64,000 bases of DNA, from the NCBI RefSeq assembly GCF_016920785.2, contig NW_024609930.1:1116001-1180000 (forward strand), in the 5' to 3' direction. The notes beneath the pieces were generated by a model, which did no database searches, was not told where the DNA came from, and worked only from the letters and a program-made list of their open reading frames with translations. Source of the stretch: Ixodes scapularis. Lineage: Eukaryota > Arthropoda > Arachnida > Ixodida > Ixodidae. A program made the position numbers and the translations under genes. Below, piece by piece: positions 1 through 11,084 of this stretch (within the stretch, counting starts at the first letter, position 1; each line of letters opens with the position of its first letter).

Positions 1-1661
1 GTCACAAAATGGTGACTAATGGTCATTAAAGTCTATCACAAATGGAACTACCTAATAAACAGCCGTTCAAATAGTTTAGAAATATAATCCAATAGTAATT
101 GCAGTCATTAGAGGCTAACCAGGCCCCCAAAACGACAGGTAAAGAGCCAGTCACTGGAGCTAGTAACAGCCTAGCCTTTAGACTGGTCCATAAACTGTTA
201 ATTTACAAGAAAGTCGCTAATTGCCAGTAGGTCATTTGTACCAGGTGTAATACATAGGTCTATATAATCTAAATACCTAGTGCTAATATGAAGCGCACCT
301 CATTATCAGAAATACCGTGTATCAGCTCTTGCTCAATTGAAATCGGCCACACCGATTTTCCATATATTCACAATACCTGATAGTGTGAAGAGAAGAAATG
401 GTGTAGTGAATGACTGTTTTCCTTTTAATTTCGAGCTCATAGTTTACCATCCCACACCGAGAGATGGCAGCACTTCTGTGTCTCCCGACAACCCCATGTA
501 TTTTGGCTCGAGTTTCCAGTATTGGTAGTCAATGGTATTTGATTCAGCTGTGAAAATGTGAGATATAAATGAAAACATTCGGTTATAGAATCCTTTCTAA
601 ATTCCCGTGTCTATGACTACAAGGTCGGAACCATTGCGCAATGGCGGAACAACTGCCTTTGTGGAGAGTGCAAGTAATTCCATAAGATAGCTAACGTCGG
701 AGCGCGGCCAACGCCAGCAGCCGCCGAGGCAATCAAACAACGTCGAAAGTGGAACGTCGTTGCGCTCACCACCTTTTTCTGTGAGTTTGTTATCCTCGTA
801 CTCCAACGAAACGGATAAAGTGGACCGTGACGTTGCGGTTTTAGTCGGCCATTCTGCAGGGATTCCACAGTGGCTAACACAGGGCAGTACTTCGAAAGGG
901 GTCTGTGCACAGTCCTGCAAAGTTGCTTTAAGAAAACACTAAAATGATAAAGAAACTATATCTATATATATGTATATATATGTGTTTAAAAGGTATAATA
1001 TATTTTTGTTATTTTTTTTTCTTTAAAATCAATGTTTCCAATAGTATTTACTACGTTAGACGCAATTTAGGTGGGTGGAGTCTTGCTCTAGGCCCCTCTC
1101 GGTGCTTACAAAACTAATCACATTTCCCCGACATTTATTGGTTAGAATGATGATTGGCGTGTTAAATGCTTGTTGTAAAATTGCGTTTCCGAGCCGTAAT
1201 AATATTTATATCCGCAATATTTTCATGTTTGAGAAACAATTAATCTAGGCAGAGTCAATATTGCTTGAACCAATATCCCGAGATTGCCTTTCCGCTTCAG
1301 CTTCAAAGGATAAACAGACATGGCTGCCGGGGTTTCCGGGCTGGTCAACCAGCTACGTTCGTTGAGCTCGTTTATTCTGATGATTGCGAGTCGATCGACG
1401 TACGCCGTGGTCTTTGGAGGAAGGTGTCCTCAACCGACCTTGTTTGCAGCAAGCAACGGTCGCAAATACGGGCCTTCGGAAGCGTTGTGCAGGTGACTGG
1501 GTTCGTAAAGGGACTGATGTAAGCCCATCGTCCGAAGTAAATCATGTTGCTGGGACTGAACTGTCTTTTCAGCCTGTTGGTGCTAAATAAAGATATTGGT
1601 TTCCGAGAACGCGGCCCGCGACTCTGTGAATTGTGCAACGGTTGTATTTGCAACCAAATTT
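1..1661. other. AT-rich stretch, no gene recognised
   Basis: Open frames of 60-108 codons occur on both strands (for example 597-920 minus, 1265-1522 plus). They overlap each other, show no family motif and look like chance frames. No tRNA, TIR or tail signal was found apart from a short TA-rich run near 958-983. Confidence 0.5.
958..983. repeat. TA-rich microsatellite
   Basis: An imperfect alternating TA run with two TG interruptions, too short and degenerate to assign to a mobile element. Confidence 0.6.
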
Positions 1662-1704
1662 AACGAAGAGGCCGCTACTGCTGAGCAGTAGCGGCCTCTT
1701 CGTT
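1662..1704. repeat. Perfect 21-bp-arm palindrome at a duplication edge
   Basis: The left arm (1662-1682) is the exact reverse complement of the right arm (1684-1704), with a single G between them; the arm core is GAAGAGGCCGCTACTGC. The right arm is also the first sequence of the segment repeated at 6295, while the left arm is absent from that second copy. The palindrome therefore sits exactly where the duplicated segment begins. Confidence 0.9.
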
Positions 1705-2482
1705 TCGGAGGGCTTACGGGAGAGAGAAACGCGGTCTACGAAAACTCCCTAGTGTCTGTGTGCCCTGCGCTAGGCCTCGTTTGTAACGCTCGACGTCAGA
1801 GTAGAACAGAGCCTTAACAGGCGGTGTCAGACACTTAAACTAGACGCACCAAATGTCGCGAAAGGGAAACACTTGGCTTTTTAGCGTGTTCAGCCGAGCA
1901 GCCAAGCCAATGCACTTAAAAAGGGCGGTGCTACTGATGTGTGAGCGGGGCTTAGAGTGTGCCGTGACCTCCACTTGAATTGCGTCTAACGGTATAAATA
2001 GTGCAAGAATCTTTTCGTATTTATTTAAAAAAATTTATTAAAAAAAGAAAAAAACATTTATGCCATTTAAAAAAATAGCGTTTTCTTTTTCTGTTATAAC
2101 GGCGCCAATTAAATAATGTTTCTTATACCTGCCATTAACAAGGTCAATCTGTATACTACTACCAAGAATATTGGATGCATGCAAGATGTAGCATTGAAAC
2201 TTTAAAGCTCTCCAGTTGAACACAAACGGGAATTTTAGTATGAATGTTACGGACCTTGCTTAAGCGTTTCAGCATTGTGCATCTACGCTTCCGTCTCTCT
2301 TTCTGTGGTACACTGTGTATTTTCTAGTTTACTGGGAAGTAAATAAACGGTATTTTTTTCTAATGGGGGGTGGTCTAATCTTTACATAGTAAACCGCTAG
2401 TAATCGGTTTAAATTTGCCCAGGATCACATAGCTGTAAGCTACAGGGTATTCCACCAGAACAGCCTTGCCCTTCGGAGATAT

Positions 2483-2533
2483 GTTTATTTATTTATTTAT
2501 TTCAAATACCCTCAGGGCCCGAGGGAATTGAAT

Positions 2534-2567
<34 letters not shown>

Positions 2568-5282
2568 CAAGGAGACATCAAAAGCAAACAAACAACTAGG
2601 GATGTCGCGAACCACCCTAGGTTCGATTTCGAAAGGTTTCGATATTTGCGAAGCGAAATGAGGTTCGATTTCGAAAAATTTCGATATTTTCGTACCGACC
2701 GAGGTTCGATTTCGAAAAATTCGCAACTTTTGACCACAGCGGAGTTTCGAATTAAAAAATTTCGAAGCTTTCACGGTTTCCAAAATTTCGAATTCGAATA
2801 TTTCGAATATTCTTTTACTTCAGGTTCGATAAATTCGAAGATCTCGAAATTCTTTGCAAAAAAAATTCGAAAACTTCGAACGCTTCGAATTTTTATAGAC
2901 ATGAAGTTTGAACAATTCGAAGATTTCGAATTTCTTTTTGCATGAAGTTCGAAAAGTTCGAAGGTTTCGATTCTCTTTTAACGCTAAATTAAAAAAAAAA
3001 AAAAAAAAAATTCGAAGATTTTGAATTTCTTTCTAATCCAAGTTTTCAAAGTTCGAAGTCCGATTTTCAAGTTTTTCCACAGTTTCAGTTTCAAATAACG
3101 TTTTCACGACTCACTGGTTTTCACTAAATCAAGTTTAGAAAAGTTAGGGTGTGATATCTAGATTCTGCGAAGTGGGTCAGGCAATTAAATGAGACGACGA
3201 GTGTCCCGGACGTGCTAGAATATTTGCCAGTGCAGAATTGTGCCTGCCAGCCCCGGGGGGGGGGGGGGGGGGTCTTTAACCTGCATCACGCAGTAGTGAT
3301 TGCACGAACACACTGTTTTACGAGACTCATCCAGTTCAAAAGGCCAGGGGCGAGCAGGAGGTTGAGGCTCAGAAAAACCTTGAAGCGACCTGGCAAACTA
3401 CCTCGCCACCCCTTGCACGCTGCTAGTAATCCGATCCGGTGAAGTTTATAATTGCCCTGGAGGTTTATTTTCTGGGACGGAGGATTCGCCTGGCAAAAAG
3501 CACAAAAGCCGACACAACTCGAGGTCGAGGAGCGTTCCACCATACAAGTGGCGTCGGAAGAGGAAAAACGGGGGGAAAGAGGGTAGCGGGGGGGGGGGGG
3601 GGGGGGAAGGGGGCTTTAGCCTCCTTTTCCCCCTTGCAGGTATTTCGAACTGTTAAAGAAAACAATACGGGGAAAGAGGGCGTGGTCGAGCTTATTTGAA
3701 TGTGAAACTATCTATGCATATGTATAGCTACTGTCGCTCTTCACTGCATAAAAGGTTGCGTAGACGGTCATTGTTAGAAGCTCGTTGTCAGAAGGCACTG
3801 CTCGTCACATGCTTAGTGGTTCGGAAGTTCAAAGCTGTCTTTTCGACCTAAACACCTGTGCCGATAGTAAAAAAAAAAAAAAAAAAAAAAAAAAGAATAA
3901 ATGCGGGAATAAAAAGCAGGAAAAAAAAAAAAACTATCAAGAATTCGTCGGAAGTGTTCTATTCTTGCATATTCAGAGGTTCAGAACTTCGAAACAAGTT
4001 TCTTTTACCAAAATGTGTACAGGCTAAAAGAAACACGTCCCAAGAACGTGAAGCGAAAAAAAAAAAAAGTTTTCTTTTAATGACGTGCTGAACTTGAACA
4101 CTATTAGAAATCTTCTCCCATGAGTTAATTTATTCCTTAACGTGAAAAAACAATAAATATATTATTTCGTATTCTGCAGATGGCAATGATATGTACTGTC
4201 TGTGGTGTTAATTTAAATGCGATACCTCAAACAACTTAGACGAAAATAAATATCAAGTTTAGGTTATAATTGCATGCAGATACATGTTTGGACATTTCTT
4301 CGAAACTCACGTTGAATAACAATAATCACATCTTAAGACGGCACTTACCTAGGCTATACATAGATCATTCTTAAAAAAAGTATAACATATCTACCATAAA
4401 TAGCTCCGGCTGCAGCGTGCTTCAAATCTGGCACAAACGATAATCGTCAAAAACCCGTCGTCCTTCCTCGCCCCTTCGGGGATTTATTTCTTTAAACCTA
4501 AGCATGCCAGAACATTGAAATAAACGACATTGTCTTTCGTAAGGAACGCAGCACCGCGTGTAAAAGTTCGAGAAAAAAAATATTACGAATGTACCCCACT
4601 ACTTGAAATAAAATGAAACCGTCCGCCGGTCTTTCGAAGTTCGACGAACGTCGAACTTTTACCCTAAAAGTTCGAAGTTCGTCGAACTTCTGACTTTTCA
4701 GAATCCGAAAGTTCGAAACTTTTCGAATTCTCTTGATAAATAAGTTCGAAAGTTTGAAATTCATCGAATTTTTGGGTCAGTCAAGTTCGAAAGTTCGACA
4801 AGCATCGAACCTTGCAGCGCAATAAATTCGAAAGTTCGAAAAAGATCGAATTTTTAGCGTAATAAGTTCGACGGTTCGAAAAGCGTCGAACTTCTTAGCT
4901 TAACAAGTTCGAAAATTCGACCTCCGTCGAATTTTACGATATAGACAATTCGAAAAATCCAAATCTTTCGAACCTTTCGAACCGCTTGATTCGATCATCG
5001 AAACTTCGATTCGAAAAAAGTTCGCGGCATCCCTACAAACAACAATCCTAAGAATGAAGAAATACATACTAATGACATGCTAAAAGTTAACACTCTTAAG
5101 GCATTCTTTAATTAAAAGCGATAGAATCGGATATTGATGCCACAGACGCTGGGAGGCGGTTCCACAAGACCGTAATCTGAGGTATAAAGAAATCATAAAA
5201 AGTTGTAGTGTTACATTGAGGAATGCCCATCTTCTGTGGATGATTGAGACGTGATGATATGTCAGAGCGGGGGGGTTAGTAA
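2483..5282 (-). mobile_element. LINE 3' end (copy A), 5'-truncated and split
   Basis: Read on the minus strand, this is the 3' end of the LINE seen complete to ~9.18 kb in copy B. The 3' border carries a (TAAA)n tail (2483-2502). Just inside it is a near-perfect palindrome, CCCTCAGGGCCCGAGGG (2509-2525), then a G run of about 28 on the plus strand. Only about 360 bp of LINE sequence remains (2483-2596 plus 5036-5282), separated by the hAT insertion. No coding part of useful length is left in this copy. Confidence 0.75.
2597..5035. mobile_element. Non-autonomous hAT element with TTCGAA-rich ends
   Basis: The element starts TAGGGATGTCGCGAAC and ends with the inverted counterpart GTTCGCGGCATCCCTA (one mismatch in 16). 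It is flanked by perfect 8-bp target duplications, CAAACAAC, at 2589-2596 and 5036-5043. The paralogous segment at ~7200 has the single uninterrupted CAAACAAC, a natural empty site. An 8-bp duplication with TAGGG-type termini is diagnostic of the hAT superfamily. About 450 bp at each end (2600-3070 and 4615-5030) is packed with TTCGAA and close variants, probably subterminal transposase-binding repeats. The middle (3070-4615) is different in composition, with poly-A and poly-G runs, and may be a later insert. No transposase is recognisable. Confidence 0.92.
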
Positions 5283-6294
5283 CCTAGACAGGTGGGAATT
5301 TGCGAGCCATTTGGCAGGAGGCAATCAGGCGTTCGGCTCGCATATCAAGTTTATCTATGTTCCCGTCATTTCCTTTCGAAAAGCAAGTAGCTCAAGTTTC
5401 GCAGTACACCTGGCGGCTGGCCTGCCAAAGCCGATATTTCTATACTTCGTTTCAGCTTAGGTCCGAGAGCGGCCGATGTTAAGACCAATCAAACAGCGAA
5501 AGAGGCACAACGTCATGGCGTGCTCTCTGCAGTTGATAGGACCAGCCGGTACTCGCCGTCTCTTTGTGCGTGCTCCTCCGTCGGCTAGTCCTATCAAGCG
5601 CAGAGAGCACGCCATGACGTGGCACTTTTTGCGCTGTTTGATTTGCCCTTCGGCTCATAACATCGGCCGCGCTCGGACGTAAGGTGAAACGAAGTGTAGG
5701 TCATGGTTTATTTGAGCTTCATGAGGCTCACGTACCTTGCTCGCGCATGCCATGCGAAAAAAAAAGAAAGAACAAGATAATGAAAGCTGAAATGACTGCA
5801 TATTTATTTTGTTGTTGTTTTTTTGTCTGCTCGGAGGCTTTTTAAAGCACATCGCCAGACGCTGTACCGAACTGTGCCTCGTGCATGATGGAACCCTTGA
5901 ACGCCACTTGCATAATCGAGCCTTGCAAGCGCTGTGAAAAATTTTGGACGGGGTTGGAATACCAGACGGACCAAGGCGAAAGCGGACGCCTACGCGCTGC
6001 GTTCATGTAAGCGTCCTACGGGCATTGCAGATGACGATTGACGGTGGTGGAGTAGCTGACGATGCCGGAGACTGCCGCGTCTCTGCTCGCACGACTAACT
6101 TATACTCTGACGCTGACCGCAGCGAACGTAGCGTGGCGTAGAACGGGGGCCTTTCATTGGCCGGCGAGCAGGAACTCGCTGTCTGCGACAAATCAGTAGG
6201 AAATTTTCGTAGATCGTTTTCGACGTCACGCCAGGGTCTCCGCAAGCCGCATCGATGCTCAGAACTCTACAGCCAAAGCCATCGGCGCGCAGGC
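5283..6294. other. Spacer between the two duplicon copies
   Basis: Apart from the foldback MITE at 5441-5698 this ~1 kb shows nothing I recognise. The 5900-6290 part is CpG-rich and carries overlapping chance frames on both strands. Confidence 0.5.
5441..5698. mobile_element. Foldback MITE with TA ends, family member 1
   Basis: Long inverted arms run inward from both ends: left TATACTTCGTTTCAGCTTA, right (reverse complement) TACACTTCGTTTCACCTTA. They continue through GTCCGAG, GCGGCCGATGTTA, the AGAGAGCACGCC region and CTATCAA-type sequence. TA occurs at both borders, which fits a TA target duplication as made by Tc1/mariner-like transposases, though the superfamily is inference. The element at 32109-32280 has the same terminal sequence. 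There is no coding capacity. Confidence 0.75.
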
Positions 6295-7459
6295 GCAGTA
6301 GCGGCCCCTTCGTTTCGGAGGGCTTACCGGAGAGAGAAACGCGGTCTACGAAAACTCCCTAGTGTCTGTGTGCCCTGCGCTAGGACTCGTTTGTAACGCT
6401 CGACGTCAGAGTAGAACAGAGCCTTAACAGGCGGTGTCAGACACTTAAACTAGACGCACCAAATGTCGCGAAAGGGAAACACTTGGCTTTTTAGCGTGTT
6501 CAGCCGAGCAGCCAAGCCAATCCACTTAAAAAGGGCGGTGCTACTGATGTGTGAGCGGGGCTTAGACTGTGCCGTGACCTCCACTTGAATTGCGTCTAAC
6601 GGTATATATAGTGCAAGAATCTTTTCGTATTTCTTTAAAAAAAATGTATTGAAAAAGAAAAACCATTTATGCCATTTAAAAAAATAGTGTTTTCTTTTGC
6701 TGTTATAACGGCGCCAATTAAATAATGTTTCTTATACCTGCCATTAACAAGGTCAATCTGTATACTACTACCAAGAATATTGGATGCATGCAAGATGTAG
6801 CATTGAAACTTTAAAGCTCTCCGGTTGAACACAAACGGGAATTTTAGTATGAATGTTACGGACCTTGCTTAAGCGTTTCAGCATTGTGCATCTACGCTTC
6901 CGTCTCTCTTTCTGTGGTACACTGTATATTTTCTAGTTTACTGGGAAGTAAATAAACTGTATTTTTTTCTAATGGGGGGGGTGGTCTAATCTTTACACAG
7001 TGAACCGCTAGTAATCGGTTTAAATTTGCCCAGGATGACATAGCTGTAAGCTGCAGGGTATTCCACCAGAAGAGCCTTGCACTTCGGAGATATGTTTAAT
7101 TATTTATTTATTTATTTCAAATACCCTCAGGGCCCGAGGGAACTGAAAAGGGGGGGGGGGGGGGGTGGGGGGGGGGGGGTTCCAAGGAGACATCAAAAGC
7201 AAACAAACAACGATCCTAAGAATGAAGAAATACATAATAATGACATGCTAAAAGTTAACACTCTTAAGGCATTCTTCAATTAAAAGCGATAGAATCGGAT
7301 ATGGATGCCACAAACGCTGGGAGGCGGTTCCACAAGACCGTAATCTGAGGTATAAAGAAATCATAAAAAGTTGTAGTGTTACATTGAGGAATGCCCATCT
7401 GTGGATGATTGAGACGTGATGATATGTCAGAGGGGGGGAAGTAGGGGGGGGTTAGTAAC
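6295..7459 (+). repeat. Segmental duplication copy B (empty-site copy)
   Basis: Colinear with copy A (1685-2596 plus 5036-5282), starting GCAGTAGCGGCC and lacking the hAT insertion. At the equivalent site it reads a single CAAACAAC followed by GATCC, which fixes the insertion site of the copy A element. The left neighbour differs completely from copy A's palindrome arm. On its right it runs on without a break into the LINE body. Confidence 0.85.
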
Positions 7460-9180
7460 TTGTTATGTAGCACAGGATTACGGTAATATAGTTTGTAGAA
7501 CAGACGCAAACTGTTTAGATTTGGGCGTAATGCAAGGTTAGGGAGGTTCAAACTTATTTTCATTGATGTTACACAGGCAGTCCGGTGATAATTAATAAGC
7601 ATGAAACGAACAGATCTGTTCTGAATGGGTTCAAGAGTCGATATCAATACGTTAGTACCAGGGTTCCAAATTGAAGAGGCATATTCCAGCTTAGAGCGAA
7701 CGAGCGTTTTGTAAAGAAGCATCTTGAGAGATAAGGGAACTGATTAGAAGTTTCGTTTAATGAATCCTAACGAACGGTTAGCATTATTCGTTATATACTG
7801 AATATGAGTTTCCCAAGGTAAGTTAGATCAAATATTAACTCCTAAATATTTGTAAGACAACACTTGTTGTAGAAAAGTATTATCAAGGAAGTAGCATGAG
7901 ACATTAGCAGTCATTCGGGAGTCCCTCATTACTTTACATTTGGTAGTGCTAAGCTTCATATTCCACTTGTTACACCATTGAGATATACGGTTTAAATCAG
8001 ATTGAAGACAGGACAAATCATGATCATTAGTCACTTCCCAATATAAAATACAGTCATCGACGAAAAAACTAAATGAAGATGTAACACAAAAGGGTAAGCC
8101 GTTGATAAATATCAGAAAAAGAAGAGGGCCCAATACAGATCCTTGCGGGATTCCGGATGTTACAGGTACTGAAGGGGAGGAACAGTCGTTTACAAATACA
8201 AATTGGGAGCGATTAATTAAGAAAACACGAATCCAGGAAAGTAATAAAGGTTAAATGTTAAGGGTACTTAACTTATGAAGTAGTAGTTTATGCGATACTT
8301 TATCAAATGCCTTGGCCAATTCCAAGAATATACAATCAGCACGTAAACTACGATCAAGAATAAGGTGAAGGTCATGAATGAACGTTAGTAACTGCGTTTT
8401 ACACAAAAAGAACTTACGAAAGCCGTGTTGTGCGGCTGAAAAAAAAAAGTTATTTGATTCTAGGAATTTTACAAGGTGTGAATAACTGACATGCTCGAGA
8501 ATTTTGCATAGGATACTTGTTATGGATATGGGACGATAGTTAAGAGGACAGTGTTCATCGCCAGCTTTATGTATCGATATTATCCCCCCCCCCCCTTTTC
8601 AGTCGTCGGGTAAACATCCTTGTTCAAGAGTTTTCTCACATATTTTAGCCAGTATAATAGAAGAATATTCATTAGTGTTTATAGAAGAATATTCATTAGT
8701 GTTTTTCAGAAATTTAAAATTAATAGCGTCTTCCCCAGATGAGCAAGATACTTTTAGCTTATCAATTGCACAAACAATGCCATTAACATCAATAAAAATA
8801 GGGTTCTTTGGTAAATAGTCATATTGTTGTAATGAAGGTAAAGTTGTCGATAAAACGTCTGAAAATGACACGACAAACGTGGAATTCAAAATAGATGCAC
8901 ATTCACTAACAAGCACAGGGTCACCAGAAGGAGTAAACAAGGCTATAGGGGCCTTTTCTTCGTTAGTAACTACTTTCCAAAACGGCTTCGGGTTGTTTGT
9001 TAGAAGTGATGGCAGAGTTACCGAAAAGTAAGTAGCTTTGGCATTTTGAATAGCAGTTTTGTAAATTTTGTAAGGAATGTGGTAATCATCCCATTTTTCA
9101 AGAAGGTTTGTAAAGTTCGCTACTCGAAATTTACGCCTCTTTTTGTTCGAAAGTTTTTCTAATGTGGCGTTGAGGAAAAA
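7096..9180 (-). mobile_element. Broken CR1/L2-like LINE, 5'-truncated
   Basis: On the minus strand this runs from the linker between endonuclease and reverse transcriptase (near 9180) through the reverse transcriptase to a 3' UTR. It ends in a (TAAA)n tail at about 7096-7117. The palindrome CCCTCAGGGCCCGAGGG (7124-7140) lies just inside the tail, followed by a G run on the plus strand. The AP-endonuclease domain and any ORF1 are missing, as expected for a 5'-truncated insertion. CR1/L2-like clade placement is from remembered motif style and is uncertain; Jockey-type relatives are possible. Confidence 0.85.
7276..9176 (-). pseudogene. LINE ORF2 remnant: reverse transcriptase
   Basis: Open pieces in the correct order on the minus strand cover most of a LINE reverse transcriptase. 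8599-8940 is the N-terminal part, ending CLPDD at a TGA where LINEs have a tryptophan. 7828-8133 contains GPLLFLIFINGLP and the catalytic FVDDC (the YADD box, about 8051-8069). 7276-7722 is the C-terminal part, with LLYKTLVRSKLEYASSIWNP and near its end VLWNRLP. A palm motif of the type LAKAFDKVSHKLL can be read between them (about 8290-8320), outside the open frames. A C run at 8584-8595 and several stops break the frame, so no active protein is possible. It resembles CR1/L2-like non-LTR elements. Confidence 0.85.
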
Positions 9181-10700
9181 TAAACTTTAATGTTCAATAA
9201 ATATTTTAAAGACACACGTCCGAGCGCACGGAAGGTCCCACATATCACGGGAGGAGAAGCCTAGACAACGTCTGCTTAGCCTACGAAGTCGACACAAAAA
9301 AGGCCTCCTGTGCCTGTTTCGCTGGTGTGCGGCAGTAAATGAAAACAAAAATAAAAACCAATACTTCCAAACCTTAACTTATGCAAATTTTAGATCGATT
9401 CAAAGTAAACAACAATGAACTAATAGACCATTCAGAATGCCCTAAACTTAGAATTGCCTTTAAAAATTGTTTAACAACGCGTCCAAATTTTTTCTTCTCA
9501 TTGATGTGACGTACGAAAATGCGCTCGCGTCAAGCCAAAGCCATGCCGGTCATTTCTTCCCGCAACATTGATTCGACATTTTTTTTTTTTTTAATATCCG
9601 TTTTTTTAGGTATTAGAGTCGTCCGCTGCCCGTGCATTCCGTTTCTTCTTTCAGTTAGAACGATGGGGACGGAGTCTCAAACGGCCGGTGATTTTAAGCG
9701 TGTTAAGTGTCTACGCTCTCTCCTCATAGTGCTTACAATTGATGTAAAGACCCATTTGAGTCGCGATGTCGAAGTGGCAATTTTGGCGCATGATCAACCG
9801 GCGTGCAAACAAATGTATACATCTTTCGAGGTGTTTCAGACATGAGGCTTGTTCCACTGTGCCTAACGACCGATGATAGTTTGTAGAACTTAGCGAGTCT
9901 AAAGTCTGCGATGGCGCTCGGCGGGATGAACTGATTGCTGCTGCTTCCACGCCATCACGAAGCAGTTGTGTTTGGAGCAGCGGGGACGACGCTAATTTTT
10001 TGCAACCGTCAGAACATTTCACCTAAGCATCAGAAAATCACACCCGTGCACCACGACGTCGCACCAGGACTTCATGATGTCGCACCCGTTGAAGGATTGT
10101 CCGACACCGACGATGACGAGTTCTCTTTTTGCAGGCAAATGCTAACGTTTGCACTTGAATCCGGTCACTTCTTGCTAGTTCCCGATACCACACTTCTTCT
10201 TATCCACTGGTTTTAATCAAAAGTGTTCTTCTTTTTAAGAAAATCATACTGCAGCTTAATATCTATTATTGTCTCATAGCACATCATCTTAGATGTCTCT
10301 TCTAATGACAGTGACCATAGGAGCCATGACGCGTACATGGGTGATGCCAACTTTTACAGTGAAGTTGTGAAGCTACTTTATATATATTATTGATATACAA
10401 AACCGTGCAAGGCGCTTTTGCTGCTTTTAGCTCATTTAAGTCCACGATGAGCACCTAAAGTTCCTTTAATAATTAATTTATATTTACATCTTTCAAGTTT
10501 TTTTTTCTTTTTTAATTTATTTTTCGGATCATTTTTATATTTCAAAAAACTGTACCTCCTGAAAATAAATTGTGTATTTTAATCTTTTTTCGTTTTTATT
10601 CCATGCGTTAAGAACGGATGGCACACAATGTTCAGTGATCATCTCTAATACAAAGTGGTATGGTTAGATCACTTAACAAGAAATCTCTAGCTTTGATATA
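9181..10700. other. Unassigned stretch upstream of the LINE
   Basis: 9181-9500 is AT-rich flank. 9519-10216 holds overlapping frames of about 100 codons on both strands with no motif I recognise. 10220-10700 is AT-rich. No terminal repeats were seen. Confidence 0.45.
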
Positions 10701-10720
10701 TTGCAGGAACTATGCTTTAT

Positions 10721-10815
10721 GGCAGTACTGGACACCGTGCACAAATACAGCAGTTCAGGCTTTTTCTGCGTTGACACCACAAATACACCAATTCAGGCTC
10801 TTTGTGCATTTACAT
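10721..10815. repeat. Two-copy tandem repeat of about 45 bp
   Basis: The unit ACAAATAC...TTCAGGCTnTTTnTGC occurs twice in succession (10721-10765 and 10770-10815) with about 20% divergence. No larger array is present. Confidence 0.55.
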
Positions 10816-10879
10816 TATTCCGATCACTAATTATCGTCACATGCTCATACATCAGCTCCGAGTTATACACAAGGACCTT

Positions 10880-11082
10880 TTGGCCTATGTCCTGAAAACG
10901 CACGCAAAATGTCCGGAAGCATCCTTCCCAGGGACACTCTGAGTACGTGCTCCGGACGGACAAATAGGTCATAATTGGACTGCTTGAGGATGAATTGACT
11001 ACCTGACTTGGACAGCCAAACGTCCTGACTTGGACATCCTGAAAATATACTGGGGATGTCTTCGCATTTTCCGGGTAACAAC
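10880..11082. repeat. Probable dispersed repeat with GTCC-rich internal repeats
   Basis: The stretch begins ATGTCCTGAAAACGCACGC and ends CGCATTTTCCGGGTAAC. It contains repeated GACTTGGACA words (two close copies near 10999-11036). The style resembles the block at 25385-25640, but they are not clearly the same family. No target duplication could be fixed. Confidence 0.35.
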
Positions 11083-11084
11083 TG

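Larger units (their letters stand above)
1685..5282 (+). repeat. Segmental duplication copy A, interrupted by a hAT element
   Basis: Bases 1685-2596 and 5036-5282 align colinearly with 6295-7459, with only scattered mismatches. Shared landmarks include the run TTGGCTTTTTAGCGTGTTCA, an AATAAA-containing stretch near 2340, a LINE-type (TTTA)n tail and a long G run. The last shared bases are TTAGTAAC; beyond them copy A ends and copy B continues into a LINE. The extra 2.4 kb in copy A is the element at 2597-5035. Both copies carry the same left flank and the same LINE tail, so a duplication of an already composite sequence explains them better than two LINE insertions. A dispersed composite repeat family is the alternative. 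Confidence 0.85.

Noticed and set aside
2537..2564. Long G run as a functional G-quadruplex
   Set aside because: It sits in a LINE 3' UTR where both copies carry such a run, and its length may reflect slippage or assembly; no evidence of function.
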